A stretch of DNA of 64,000 bases from Frigoribacterium sp. VKM Ac-2836 (GCF_013248995.1 NZ_JABRPK010000002.1:62001-126000); one strand, 5' to 3'; counted from the stretch's first letter, positions 1 to 8,396 are shown. The notes: a model not told the origin generated them from the letters alone. Made by a program: numbers and translations.

Positions 1-195
1 CCCCACGAGCAGGAGGCGCGGCCACGGGATCGCCGGACGCGGCACCAGCAGCACGGTCGGCACCGCGAGCAACGTGAAGCGGAGGGCCACGAGCAAGAAG
101 GGCGGGAAGTGCTCGAGGGCGATCGCCGTCACGGGGAAGTTGATGCCCCAACAGACGGCGACGACGAGGGCGAGGAGGCGGTCGCGGACGGTCAC
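1..195 (-). CDS. EamA/DMT-family transporter, N-terminal part
   Basis: Only the first 65 or so residues are in the window; the gene runs off the left edge. The reading frame begins VTVRDRLLALVVAVCWGINF and continues with hydrophobic segments separated by FPPFLLVALRF, the pattern of the first two membrane helices of EamA (drug/metabolite) exporters, which move metabolites such as amino acids across the inner membrane. I prefer the GTG at 195 because a near-consensus -10 box (TACAAT) covers 256-251 on this strand and would overlap the other possible start (ATG at 252). It is divergent from the LysR gene at 267, the usual arrangement for a regulator and its target exporter. The substrate is unknown. 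Confidence 0.72.
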   Translation of the reverse strand, partial: MTVRDRLLALVVAVCWGINFPVTAIALEHFPPFLLVALRFTLLAVPTVLLVPRPAIPWPRLLLVG

Positions 196-250
196 CGGTC
201 CATCGTGGCGCGGGCGACCGTTCAGGACCAGCGCAGATCGCTGCCTGGTC

Positions 251-260
251 ATTGTAGGCT
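251..260. promoter_or_regulatory. Back-to-back -10 boxes of the EamA/LysR pair
   Basis: On the minus strand 256-251 reads TACAAT; on the plus strand 255-260 reads TAGGCT, exactly six bases before the LysR ATG at 267. The plus-strand spacing is that of a leaderless transcript. The boxes overlap, so the two genes probably compete or are co-regulated by the LysR protein. No clear -35 boxes were picked out. Confidence 0.45.
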
Positions 261-266
261 GCCTTC

Positions 267-1211
267 ATGGACGTGACCCACCTCGACCTGCTGCGCGAAC
301 TGGCCGACCGAGGCAGCGTCACCGCGGTGGCCGACGCGACCCATCGATCGCCCAGTGCCGTCTCTCAGCAGCTCAAGACCCTGCAGCGTCAGCTCGGGGT
401 GGAACTCGTGCGACGGGTCGGGCGGGGTGTCGAGCTGACCGAGGCCGGTCGGGCACTGGCGCGGGCCTCGATCGGCGTCGCGACGGCGGTGGCCGAGGCC
501 GAGGCCGCGTTCGAGGCCGTCCGGGGCGGCACCGGCGGTGTCGTCCGCGTGTCGATGTTCGCCTCGGCGGCCGAGCTGCTGCTGCCCGGGTTGCTGCATC
601 GGATGCGGTCGCACCCGGGCATCGAGCTCGACGTCGCCGACCGGGACGTCTCGGAAGACGAATTCGCCCCCCTCACGGCGGACTTCGACCTCGTGCTGGC
701 CCACCGGTCGGACGGCGTGCTGCCACCGGGCCGGGGGGCGGTCGCGGTCGTGTCGCTGCTGCGCGAACCACTCGAGGTCGCGCTGTCGCTCGACCACCGC
801 CTCGCCGACCGCCCGCGTGTGACGATCGACGACGTCATCGGCGAGCGCTGGATCGGCGTGCCCGAGGGCTACCCGATCGACCGCGTGCTGGTGTCGATGG
901 CTCTGCAGTCGGGAGTGGCACCCGAGGTCGTCCACCGCACCGTGCACCTGCCCCTGATCGAGAACCTCGTGGCGGCCGGCCACGGGGTCGCCCTCGTCCC
1001 GCGCCACACCTCGGCCTCGCGCGCGCCCGGCAGGTTCCACCTGGCGACGCTCGAGAACGTGCGGGCCGGGCGGCACCTCGAGGCCTTGATGCGACCCGAT
1101 CGAGCCGCTCGCCCGGCCGTCCGCACCGTGGTCGACGAGATCCGGGCCGAGGCCGCCTCGATCCAGGTGCACGACGACCCAGCAGGCCCGACGACGGGCG
1201 AGTTCAGCTGA
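267..1211 (+). CDS. LysR-family transcriptional regulator
   Basis: A 314-residue protein of normal LysR length. Residues 1-60 carry the winged helix-turn-helix (LRELADRGSVTAVADATHRS, then SAVSQQLKTLQRQLG and LTEAGRALA), and residues 90-300 the periplasmic-binding-like effector domain. LysR proteins bind T-N11-A sites and commonly control the divergent gene, here the EamA exporter. The start is taken at ATG 267, six bases after TAGGCT, suggesting leaderless expression; no ribosome site precedes it. The ligand cannot be read from the sequence. Confidence 0.9.
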   Translation: MDVTHLDLLRELADRGSVTAVADATHRSPSAVSQQLKTLQRQLGVELVRRVGRGVELTEAGRALARASIGVATAVAEAEAAFEAVRGGTGGVVRVSMFASAAELLLPGLLHRMRSHPGIELDVADRDVSEDEFAPLTADFDLVLAHRSDGVLPPGRGAVAVVSLLREPLEVALSLDHRLADRPRVTIDDVIGERWIGVPEGYPIDRVLVSMALQSGVAPEVVHRTVHLPLIENLVAAGHGVALVPRHTSASRAPGRFHLATLENVRAGRHLEALMRPDRAARPAVRTVVDEIRAEAASIQVHDDPAGPTTGEFS

Positions 1212-1280
1212 GACGGGCCGGTGCGGACGCCCGGAACCGCCGAACACGCCCGCCTCACGGCCCCTGCCGCCCAGCAGCCG

Positions 1281-2573
1281 TCAGCGGACGCCCTTCGTCG
1301 CGAGGAAGACCACGGGGTCGGTCGCGACGCTGCCCTGCCGCACCTCGAGGTGCAGGTGGCAGCCGGTCGAGCCGCCCGAGGTGCCGACGCCTGCGACGTT
1401 CTGACCGGCCTGGACCTGCTGGCCGACCGAGACGTAGATGCCGTTGCGTTCCATGTGGGCGTAGGCGCTGCTGACCCCGCCGCCGTGGTCGACGACGATG
1501 AGGTTGCCGTAGCCGCTCGAGGGCCCGGCGTAGCTGACCCGGCCGGCCGAGACCGAGTAGATCGGCGTTCCGCAGGCTGCTCCGAAGTCGGCACCGGCGT
1601 GCAGCCGACGGTCGCCGCTGATGGGGTGGATGCGGTAGCCGTAGGCCTGGTACGAGCTGTATGAGCGGATGGCGGCGACCCAGCCGGTGCCGGGGTCGGG
1701 CACCGTGACGCCCGGGCCGGGCCCCCCGGTGCCGGGTGCCACGGGGCCCGTGCCCCCACCGACGGCCGGTGCGGGGCGCGCTGCGGCAGCGGCGGCGGCC
1801 GCAGCGGCCGCTTGCGCCTGGGCGTAGGCCTGCTCGAGCGTCATGCGGTCGTCCTCGAGCAGGGCGACCTGGGCGGCGAGCGTGGCTTTCTCGTCGTCGA
1901 CGGCTGCGAGGTCGGCCTCGGCCGTCACACTGGCGGCGGCCGCCTCGTCGAGAGCGGTCTGCGCGTCGGCCGCCAGCCGGTCGCGCTCGGTGAGCGCGAC
2001 GGCGGCCTGGTCGGCCAACGAGGTGGCGAGGTTGTCGGCAGACTGGGCTCGCTCGCGGAGACGGCCGACGTTCTCGCCGAGCTTGCTCGACAAGCTCAGC
2101 CCCTTGAGCACCTCTTGGGCTCCGTCGCCGGCCGCGAGCAGGTCGCCCACCATGCCGCCGCTGCCGGGGCGGGCCATCAGTGCGGCTGCCTGGCCCACGA
2201 CCCGTCGTGCGGAGTCCGCCGTCTCGCGGGCCTCGGCCCGGCGCGTCTCGAGCTGCTCGTGTCGGGCGGTCGCCTCGTCGACGGCCGCCTGGGCCTCGCC
2301 CAGGACGCGTCCGGCCTCGTCGACCGAGGTGCGGGCGGCCTCGGCACGGGCCGACGCGGCGTCGAGCGCCGTCTGCAGGTCGGCGAGCGCCTTCTTCTTG
2401 GCGGACTCGTCACCTCGGGCGGAGAGGACGGCCTGCCAGGTGGGGGCGGCGGCGCTCGCGCGGTCGGGGACGAGGAGCGTGGCGAGCAGTGCGAGCGCCA
2501 GGACGACGGCGGCTGCCGACGTCCGACGGCGGAGTGGGCTCGAGGCGGGAACGGGGCGGACGGAGTGGTGCAT
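1281..2573 (-). CDS. Secreted M23 (LytM) murein hydrolase with coiled coil
   Basis: A 430-residue exported protein. The first 45 residues form a signal peptide (basic start, hydrophobic run, then a cut near DRASAAA). Residues 50-265 are an Ala/Glu/Lys-rich coiled coil like that of EnvC and other amidase activators. The last 130 residues are a Peptidase_M23 domain with zinc ligands HAGAD (HxxxD) and HLHLE (HxH), ending in a chain of short strands. Its role would be cutting peptidoglycan peptides, or activating amidases, at the cell wall. Start ATG 2573 was chosen because it leads straight into the signal peptide. No partner gene lies next to it; it is divergent from the GH6 gene. Confidence 0.9.
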   Translation of the reverse strand: MHHSVRPVPASSPLRRRTSAAAVVLALALLATLLVPDRASAAAPTWQAVLSARGDESAKKKALADLQTALDAASARAEAARTSVDEAGRVLGEAQAAVDEATARHEQLETRRAEARETADSARRVVGQAAALMARPGSGGMVGDLLAAGDGAQEVLKGLSLSSKLGENVGRLRERAQSADNLATSLADQAAVALTERDRLAADAQTALDEAAAASVTAEADLAAVDDEKATLAAQVALLEDDRMTLEQAYAQAQAAAAAAAAAAARPAPAVGGGTGPVAPGTGGPGPGVTVPDPGTGWVAAIRSYSSYQAYGYRIHPISGDRRLHAGADFGAACGTPIYSVSAGRVSYAGPSSGYGNLIVVDHGGGVSSAYAHMERNGIYVSVGQQVQAGQNVAGVGTSGGSTGCHLHLEVRQGSVATDPVVFLATKGVR

Positions 2574-2905
2574 GGCTCTCTGTCTGTCTGGTGCGCAGGA
2601 CCTGTCTGGTGCGCAGGACGCGTGCTGACGTGCGGGGGCGTCCACGCTCGGGCCTCGGGGACGCCTCATTCTACCAAGCCGGGCCGGGACCGAGCGAGCG
2701 CGACCGGTCGGCACCGCACCTCCTCGGCGTGGCCCACGGCCTGGGGACGAGACGTCGACCGGGCGGCCACGGGGCCCTCGAGAGGGGCGTGCGTGGTACG
2801 GCCGTGTCCCCCTTTCGGCCCCTGTGCGCCGGGGGGCATCCGTGGTCGACTGTGCGTTCCACCATCGTCGGGGCAGCATCCCCGACTGCGCCGAGAGAGG
2901 CGCAG
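2574..2905. other. Divergent intergenic region, M23 / GH6
   Basis: This 332-bp stretch separates two divergent secreted-protein genes. It contains the 18-bp tandem duplication next to the M23 start and a purine-rich ribosome site (GAGAGAGG, 2893-2900) for the GH6 gene. Reading frames here have no recognisable protein similarity. It should hold both promoters, but no convincing -35/-10 pair was found. Confidence 0.6.
2584..2619. repeat. Perfect tandem duplication, 18 bp x 2
   Basis: The unit CTGTCTGGTGCGCAGGAC occurs at 2584-2601 and again at 2602-2619 without a mismatch, 10 bp upstream of the M23 start codon and so inside its probable 5' leader or promoter. Confidence 0.9.
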
Positions 2906-3976
2906 ATGGCATCGTCCCGACCGGCCCGGACCACCCTCGGCCTGTTCGTCGCGGCCACCGTCGTCCTGCTGACCGCGTGCTCGACGGGCGACACGCCCCG
3001 TCCGACGCCGAGCGACGGGTCGGCCTCCCCCAGCCCGACACCGACGTCCCAGGCGACCCGAGTGACCCCCGAGACGATCCGCACCGCCCCGACCGACGCC
3101 GTCTTCCACGGCGGCATCGCCCTGGAGCCGAACTCGCTGGCGGCACGAGCCGAGGCGACGCTGAGCGCCGACGGTGAGACGGCCGCCGCCCGGGCCGCCG
3201 CCCTGATCGCGAAGCGTCCCGTCGCCATGTGGATCGGCGACGGCTACGACGACGCCCAGCTCGTCGACGTCGTCACCGACTACCTGGACGCGGCCGAGGA
3301 GCAGGGCGCGACGCCCGTGTTCGTGACCTACGCGATCCCCGACCGGGACTGCGGCAACTATTCGGCCGGTGGCCTGTCGGTCGAGCGCTACCCCGCCTGG
3401 AACGCGACCATCGCGGCCACCCTCGCCGGGCACCGGGCCGTCGTCATCGTCGAGCCCGACTCGCTGGGCATGCTGAGCCGGTGTCCCCAGCTGGCCGAGA
3501 CGCGCCTCCCGCTGTTGCGGCAGGCGGTCGCCGACTTCTCGGCGGCGGGCGTGCCCGCCTACCTCGACGGCGGCAACTCGCACTGGGTGCCGCCCGAGGT
3601 GATGGCCGAGCGGCTCGAGGCGGCCGGGGTCGACCGGGCGCGCGGCTTCTTCACCAACGTCGCCGGTTTCCATCCCGTGGGAGACGAGCAGCCCTACGCC
3701 GAGGAGGTGGCCGCGATGACGGGCGGCAGCCGCTACGTGATCGACGTGTCGCGCAACGGGCGCGGCTGGAAGGGCACCTGGTGCAACCCCGAGGACGTCG
3801 GACTCGGCCAGGACCCTCGCGTGGTCTCGGACGACGGCCGCCTCGACGCCTTGCTCTGGGTCAAGACGCCGGGCATCAGCGACGGCACCTGCAACGACGG
3901 CCCGCCGGCCGGAGAGTGGTATCCGACCTACGCCGAGATGCTCGTCGACCGTCGCCCCGAGTGGGCCCGCCGCTGA
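2906..3976 (+). CDS. Glycoside hydrolase family 6 lipoprotein (endo-/exo-cellulase)
   Basis: A 356-residue protein with a lipoprotein signal (LLTAC at residues 20-25), a Ser/Thr/Pro linker, and one GH6 catalytic domain from about residue 60 to the end. Family landmarks are present: YAIPDRDCGNYSAGG (aspartate of the active-site DRDC), IVEPDSLGML (catalytic aspartate motif), YLDGGNSHW, NVAGF, and LWVKTPGISDG near the end. GH6 enzymes are inverting hydrolases of beta-1,4-glucan. There is no cellulose-binding module, so it probably acts on soluble or loosened glucan while tethered to the membrane. Start ATG 2906 follows GAGAGAGG. It stands alone, with no other cellulase nearby. Confidence 0.9.
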   Translation: MASSRPARTTLGLFVAATVVLLTACSTGDTPRPTPSDGSASPSPTPTSQATRVTPETIRTAPTDAVFHGGIALEPNSLAARAEATLSADGETAAARAAALIAKRPVAMWIGDGYDDAQLVDVVTDYLDAAEEQGATPVFVTYAIPDRDCGNYSAGGLSVERYPAWNATIAATLAGHRAVVIVEPDSLGMLSRCPQLAETRLPLLRQAVADFSAAGVPAYLDGGNSHWVPPEVMAERLEAAGVDRARGFFTNVAGFHPVGDEQPYAEEVAAMTGGSRYVIDVSRNGRGWKGTWCNPEDVGLGQDPRVVSDDGRLDALLWVKTPGISDGTCNDGPPAGEWYPTYAEMLVDRRPEWARR

Positions 3977-3989
3977 GCCGCGGCCGGGC

Positions 3990-4403
3990 TCACCGCAGGC
4001 GGGCTCGCAGCAACTCGAGGAACTCGTCGGCCATCGCGAGCTGACGCTCGAGCTTGGCGCGGCGCTCGACGGTCTCGTCGATGAACGCGGCCAAGGAGGC
4101 GCGGGTGACCCGATCGCGTCCGTCACCCTCGTCGTCCGACCCGCCGTCGAGCGCGTCGACGACCCGCAGCAGCTCGGCCATCTCGTCGAGGCTGAACCCC
4201 AGCGGCTTCATCCGCCGGATCACCATGAGTCGCAGGTAGTCGTCGTGCGTGTAGAGCCGGAACCCGCCCTCGCTGCGGCCCGACGGCGTCAGCAGGCCGA
4301 TCTCGTCGTAGTGGCGGATCGTGCGCAGCGACATCTCGGTGCGTTCGGCGAGTTCGCCGATCTGCATCGTGGCGGTCTCGTCGGGCATGGGGTCTCGTTT
4401 CAT
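3990..4403 (-). CDS. MerR-family transcriptional regulator
   Basis: A 137-residue protein. The N-terminal winged helix reads MQIGELAERTEMSLRTIRHY, then DEIGLLTPS and GGFRLYTHDDYLRL; the C-terminal half is a dimerising coiled coil (VERRAKLERQLAMADEFLEL). There is no cysteine in the effector region, so it is not a typical metal or redox sensor. ATG 4403 has a good ribosome site (GAGGG, five-base spacing) that lies inside the palindrome at 4406-4425; ATG 4388 is an alternative. It is divergent from the SulP transporter and probably controls it and itself. Confidence 0.88.
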   Translation of the reverse strand: MKRDPMPDETATMQIGELAERTEMSLRTIRHYDEIGLLTPSGRSEGGFRLYTHDDYLRLMVIRRMKPLGFSLDEMAELLRVVDALDGGSDDEGDGRDRVTRASLAAFIDETVERRAKLERQLAMADEFLELLRARLR

Positions 4404-4405
4404 CT

Positions 4406-4425
4406 CTACCCTCACGTAAGGGTAG
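4406..4425. promoter_or_regulatory. MerR-type operator palindrome
   Basis: CTACCCT - CACGTA - AGGGTAG, a perfect 7-bp inverted repeat with a 6-bp centre, lies between the divergent MerR and SulP genes. Size and spacing match operators of MerR-family activators. On the minus strand the right-hand arm also forms the regulator's ribosome site. Confidence 0.7.
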
Positions 4426-4485
4426 GGTTGCATCGTACGGCAGTGTCGCCGGTCCTCATTCTTCCGCACACCCCAGGAGTCCCCC

Positions 4486-6048
4486 GTGACCACTGCCCCC
4501 GACTCCGACCGCGCGCGCCCTGAACCCGCCGCGCGGTCGGTCCGCCCCGACCGCCCCGCCGACACGGTGTTGTCCGTGTTGCGCAACCCGCGCCTCCTGA
4601 CCCGCGAAGCGCTGGCCGGCGTCGTCACGACGCTCGCACTCGTGCCCGAGGTCATCTCGTTCTCGGTCATCGCCGGGGTCGATCCGATGGTCAGCCTCGT
4701 CGCGTCGATCGTGCTGGCGCTCGTCATGTCGGTGCTCGGCGGGCGCCCGGCCATGGTCACCGCCGCCGCCGGCTCGGTCGCGCTCGTGATCGCGCCGCTG
4801 GTGCGCGAGCACGGCACCGACTACGTGCTGCCCACGGTGGTGCTGGCGGGGCTCGTGCAGCTGGCGTTCGGTCTCGCCGGCCTGGCCCGACTGATGCGGT
4901 TCATCCCCCGATCGGTGATGATCGGCTTCGTCAACGCGCTCGGCGTGCTGATCTTCGTGGCGCAGGTGCCGCACATCATCGACCAGCCGTGGGTCGTCTA
5001 CCCGTTGTTCGCCCTGACCATCGCGATCGTCGTGCTGCTGCCGAAGGTGACGAAGGCCGTGCCGGCACCGCTGGTCGCCATCGTCGTCGTCACGGTCATC
5101 GCCGTGGCCGCCCGCCTCGACGTGCACACCGTCGGCGACGAGGGACCGATGGGCGGCGGCCTGCCGGGCCTGACGCCCTGGCTCGCCCCGTTCACACTCG
5201 AGACGCTGCAGATCATCTGGCCGACGGTGCTCAGCGTCGCCTTCGTCGGGTTGATGGAGACCCTGCTGACCGCGAAGCTCGTCGACGACCTCACCGAGAC
5301 CCCGTCGCACAAGGGCAAGGAGTCCTGGGCGCTCGGAGTCGCGAACATCGCGGCCGGTTTCTACGGCGGCATCGCCGGCTGCGCCATGATCGGCCAGACG
5401 GTCGTCAACGTGAAGATCGGGCGGGCCCGCACCCGGGTGTCGACCATCGCCGCAGGGCTCTTCCTCTTGCTGCTGGTCACCGGGCTGAGCGCCGTGATGT
5501 CGGCGATCCCGATGGTCGCACTGGCGGCGGTCATGATGATCGTCGCGATCACGACCGTCGACTGGCACTCGCTCAAGCCGTCGACCCTGCGGCGCATGCC
5601 GGTGCCCGAGACACTGGTCATGGTGATCACGGTGGCCGTGGTCGTGGCGACGAACAACCTCGCCCTCGGCGTCGCGGTCGGAGTGCTGCTCGCGATGGTG
5701 CTCTTCGCCCGCCGTGTCGCGCACGTCATCACGGTAGAGCGGCACGTGACGCCCGGCACCGGAGCCGACGGGGGTGCCGAGAGCGTCGCCGAGACGGTGC
5801 GCTACGACGTCGTCGGCCCGTTGTTCTTCGGCAGCAGCAATGACCTCGTCGAGCACTTCTCCTACGGCGACGACCCGGCGACGGTCGTGGTCGACCTGTC
5901 CCGTGCGCAGGTGTGGGACGCGTCGAGCGTCGCCGCCCTCGACTCGGTCGACGAGAAGTTCCGGGCACACGGCGTGACGGCGACGTTCGTCGGGCTGGAC
6001 GACCGCAGCGAGGCGTTCCACGGCCGCCTCACCGGTCGTCTCGGGTAG
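4486..6048 (+). CDS. SulP-family anion transporter with STAS domain
   Basis: A 520-residue inner-membrane protein. Residues 30-410 form the many-helix Sulfate_transp core (SFSVIAGVDPMVSLVASIVL, GGRPAMVTAAAGSVALVI, IGFVNALGVLIF, GCAMIGQTVVNVKIG). A STAS domain closes the protein (GPLFFGSSNDLVEHF, then VVVDLSRAQVWDASSVAALD). SulP proteins import sulfate, bicarbonate or other anions, usually by sodium or proton symport; the substrate cannot be told from sequence. GTG start 4486 follows AGGAG at 4475-4479. It faces the MerR gene across their shared operator. Confidence 0.9.
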   Translation: MTTAPDSDRARPEPAARSVRPDRPADTVLSVLRNPRLLTREALAGVVTTLALVPEVISFSVIAGVDPMVSLVASIVLALVMSVLGGRPAMVTAAAGSVALVIAPLVREHGTDYVLPTVVLAGLVQLAFGLAGLARLMRFIPRSVMIGFVNALGVLIFVAQVPHIIDQPWVVYPLFALTIAIVVLLPKVTKAVPAPLVAIVVVTVIAVAARLDVHTVGDEGPMGGGLPGLTPWLAPFTLETLQIIWPTVLSVAFVGLMETLLTAKLVDDLTETPSHKGKESWALGVANIAAGFYGGIAGCAMIGQTVVNVKIGRARTRVSTIAAGLFLLLLVTGLSAVMSAIPMVALAAVMMIVAITTVDWHSLKPSTLRRMPVPETLVMVITVAVVVATNNLALGVAVGVLLAMVLFARRVAHVITVERHVTPGTGADGGAESVAETVRYDVVGPLFFGSSNDLVEHFSYGDDPATVVVDLSRAQVWDASSVAALDSVDEKFRAHGVTATFVGLDDRSEAFHGRLTGRLG

Positions 6049-6465
6049 CGGGCCGCCCCGGGGACGCGACCCGCGCCTCCTGGTCCTGCCCGCCCGCCCG
6101 GCCGTCCGTCTCGATGTGCAAATCGCGACAACTGCGGCCGGGAAAGGGGCTTCCGGCGAAGATGAGCGGCGCGTCGTCGGCCGGTGGTCGGGTTTGGTCC
6201 GCGGGATCGACCCCCGTCGGTCGCGAATTGCACGGACGGCCCGATCTGGGCCTGACCGAGAGGCAGCGGGGCGACGTCGAAGCCCCGGAGGCGCAGCTCG
6301 GCAGACCAGGACGGCCGACACCCCGGAGGCGCAGCTCGGCAGACCAGGGCGGCCAGACCCCGAAGACGCACCGTGTCACCCAGCAGGGTCAATCCCTTGG
6401 AGGCCGCATCTCAGCAGACCAGGGCGGCCAGACCCCGACGCCGTATCGAGACGGGAGCCCCCGGC
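6049..6465. other. Repeat-bearing intergenic region after SulP
   Basis: This 417-bp stretch lies between two convergent genes and has no credible gene. It contains one CCGCGCCTCC motif (6071-6080), an imperfect inverted repeat with arms near 6101-6129 and 6220-6240 (core GTGCAAATCGCGAC against GTCGCGAATTGCAC), and a repeat of about 38 bp: copies at 6283-6320 and 6321-6357 and a partial copy at 6410-6441, all containing CAGACCAGGGCGGCCAGA or a one- to three-base variant. Confidence 0.75.
6283..6441. repeat. 38-bp tandem repeat, two copies plus a partial third
   Basis: Copies start at 6283 and 6321 with CCCCGGAGGCGCAGCTCGGC; the second half reads AGACCAGG(A/G)CGGCC. A third copy of the second half only sits at 6410-6441 after a 50-bp unrelated insert. 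The repeat is too short in number and too irregular for CRISPR. Confidence 0.8.
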
Positions 6466-7641
6466 TCAGCCGTCGATGCGGACGAAGTGGTGCGCCTGGT
6501 TCCAGATGGGACGGACGTCGACGAATCCGCCGGGCTTGGGGGCGTCGAGGATCATGCCGTTGCCGGCGTAGATGCCGTCGTGGGCCAGGTTGTCGAAGAC
6601 GACGAGATCGCCCGGCACCGCCTCGGACGCGGGGATCGTGCGACCCTCGGTGTTCTGCGTGGGCACGTAGTGGGTGAGCTCGATGCCGAACTGCGCGTAG
6701 ACGAAGGTGATCAGACCCGAGCAGTCGAACTTCGAGGGGTCTTCGCCGCCATGCACGTAGGGGGTGCCGATGTACTGCAGCGCCACCGCCAGCACCTGGT
6801 CGCGGTCAAGCTCGGGGTAGAGCGGGTTCGCGAGGTAGTCGGCCGTGGTCGGCCCCTCGTAGGTCGTGTTCGCCGCGGCCTTGCGGTTCTGCAGGTTCTG
6901 CGTCACGACGTCGACCATCGAGGTGGCGGAGTAGGCGTCACGGGCCGTCTCGTCGGACTCGTCGGACAACGAGGCCGTGTCGACGGACAAGGTCTGCGAT
7001 CCGAGCGAGGACCGTGCCGACGCACCCGCGGCGACCGCCTGGGCCTCGTCGCCGGTCGTCGCGAGCAGGGGCAGCACACCGCTGGCGGCGAACCCGACGA
7101 TCGCCGTGACGATGGAGAGCTTCTTGACGACGGTGCCGACGCTACGGGCCGCACCGACGCGTTCGGCAGGCCCGGCTGAACGACGGCCCGGCGCGGCGGG
7201 GCGTGCAGCCGAGGTCGAGGCCCGGCGTGCGCGACGCGACGGTCGAGCAGCGGCCGGTCGAGCGGCGGCCGGTCGAGCGGCAGCCGAGGAGGCGCGGGCA
7301 GCGACCGCGGGACGATCGGCGTCGGTCGCGGCGGACTGCTCGAGACCGAGGAGGGGACTGGTGCGGGCCGGGGCGTCGGTGCGACGCGGCCGGACCCGCG
7401 GAGCGACCGCGGCCTCGGCGGCATCGACGAGCGCGGGGCACTCGACGAACGACTCGCGGTGCGAGGTCGGCAGGACGTCGCGGCGCGCACGGCGTTCACG
7501 ACGCTCGAGGGCGAGGCGGGCCGAGCGCTCACCGAGCGGACGGGAGCTGGTCTGGCCTGCGCCTTCTCGACCGGAACCGTCGACGGGACCAGCCGTCGCG
7601 CCACCCTGATCTCGAGAGGTCGAGGCGGCGGGCTTCGTCAC
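6466..7641 (-). CDS. Membrane-anchored NlpC/P60 cell-wall peptidase
   Basis: A 391-residue protein. Residues 1-165 are basic and Ala/Arg/Pro-rich (with a small ARPAA repeat) and presumably cytoplasmic; one membrane segment follows (LSIVTAIVGFAASGVLPLLA), so the C-terminus is outside. The NlpC/P60 domain covers the last 130 residues: catalytic cysteine in KFDCSGLITFVYAQFG, the second part with GDLVVFDN and the histidine in AHDGIYAGNG. Such enzymes split D-Glu-DAP type bonds of peptidoglycan stems. GTG start 7641 has GAGAGGA eight bases upstream. The long cytoplasmic tail is unusual compared with RipA-like proteins, which start with a signal peptide. Confidence 0.9.
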   Translation of the reverse strand: MTKPAASTSRDQGGATAGPVDGSGREGAGQTSSRPLGERSARLALERRERRARRDVLPTSHRESFVECPALVDAAEAAVAPRVRPRRTDAPARTSPLLGLEQSAATDADRPAVAARASSAAARPAAARPAAARPSRRARRASTSAARPAAPGRRSAGPAERVGAARSVGTVVKKLSIVTAIVGFAASGVLPLLATTGDEAQAVAAGASARSSLGSQTLSVDTASLSDESDETARDAYSATSMVDVVTQNLQNRKAAANTTYEGPTTADYLANPLYPELDRDQVLAVALQYIGTPYVHGGEDPSKFDCSGLITFVYAQFGIELTHYVPTQNTEGRTIPASEAVPGDLVVFDNLAHDGIYAGNGMILDAPKPGGFVDVRPIWNQAHHFVRIDG

Positions 7642-7725
7642 GCGTGCGGTCCTCTCGTCTGGGCTGATGCGAACACTCGACCCTAGCGCGCATCATCCTC
7701 GAGGTGTAGTTGTCGCCGGAAAAAG

Positions 7726-7741
7726 GTCACGAATCGGTCAC
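7726..7741 (-). promoter_or_regulatory. Candidate MtrA box upstream of the NlpC/P60 gene
   Basis: On the gene's own strand the sequence is GTGAC - CGATTC - GTGAC, a direct repeat with an 11-bp period about 90 bp before the start codon. MtrA of Actinobacteria binds GTAAC-N6-GTAAC-like direct repeats and controls wall hydrolases; the match here is by pattern only. Confidence 0.35.
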
Positions 7742-7745
7742 GAGA

Positions 7746-8396
7746 TCATGCGGGTGATCGCTCGTCGGGTGACCCGTGACCACCCGGTGTCGACGGGCCC
7801 GGCACCCCACGGCGACGCTTGAGCTCACGGCGCAATGCCCGCCGTTCGCGCCACGTCGGCGGAGGGGGCGGGACGGCGGCGGCTTCGGCGGACCGCCTCG
7901 CCTGACGCCTCTCGTGCCAGTGCAGCACCTCGGCGTCGACGTCGCGCGTGGGCGTCACCACCGGGGGACCGCCAGAGAGCTGGCGCCTCGCCTCGACGAT
8001 GCGGGCGTTGAAGTCGTCGAGGTGCGACCGGACGGCGGCCTCGGACCGCAGCCGGTCGAGCTCGGCGTGCAACCCGGTGCTCTCGGCCCGCAGGGAGAGG
8101 GCCGGCGGGGCGAGGCCGGTCAGGCCCTCCCTCTCGATCAGGCCACGGAGCCACCAATCGGGATCGACCGTGCCACCCGTCGGCCCGGGCAGGGGTTTGC
8201 CGGCCAGCGGCAAGTCGTCGAACTCGCCCCGCGCGATCGCGAGGTCGATCGCCGTCCGGGCCCAGGCCCGCATCTCGGCGGCCGTGCGGGTGTCGCGGGG
8301 CGCGTCGTCACCCGGCACGTCGCCGTCGACCCGGTAGCGCGCCGCGTCGACGCGGTGGTCGCGACCCTGCGGTCGTCGTTCGGGTTCTCGGTCCAT
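7746..8396 (-). CDS. DUF1992 (DnaJ-C28-like) family protein
   Basis: A 216-residue cytoplasmic protein. Residues 40-75 carry the DUF1992 core (IDLAIARGEFDDLPLAGKPL followed by DWWLRGLIEREG), and the middle holds RSHLDDFNARIVEARRQL; the last 60 residues are basic and proline-rich. The family is named after the conserved domain of DnaJ homologue C28 and its function is unknown. The start at ATG 8396 is fixed by a perfect AGGAGG eight bases upstream, and that Shine-Dalgarno is itself part of a copy of the dispersed GGAGGCGCGG motif. Confidence 0.85.
   Translation of the reverse strand: MDREPERRPQGRDHRVDAARYRVDGDVPGDDAPRDTRTAAEMRAWARTAIDLAIARGEFDDLPLAGKPLPGPTGGTVDPDWWLRGLIEREGLTGLAPPALSLRAESTGLHAELDRLRSEAAVRSHLDDFNARIVEARRQLSGGPPVVTPTRDVDAEVLHWHERRQARRSAEAAAVPPPPPTWRERRALRRELKRRRGVPGPSTPGGHGSPDERSPA

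Noticed and set aside
6283-6441. Possible CRISPR array in the 38-bp repeats
   Set aside because: Only two full copies lie directly next to each other with no spacers between them, and no cas genes are present.
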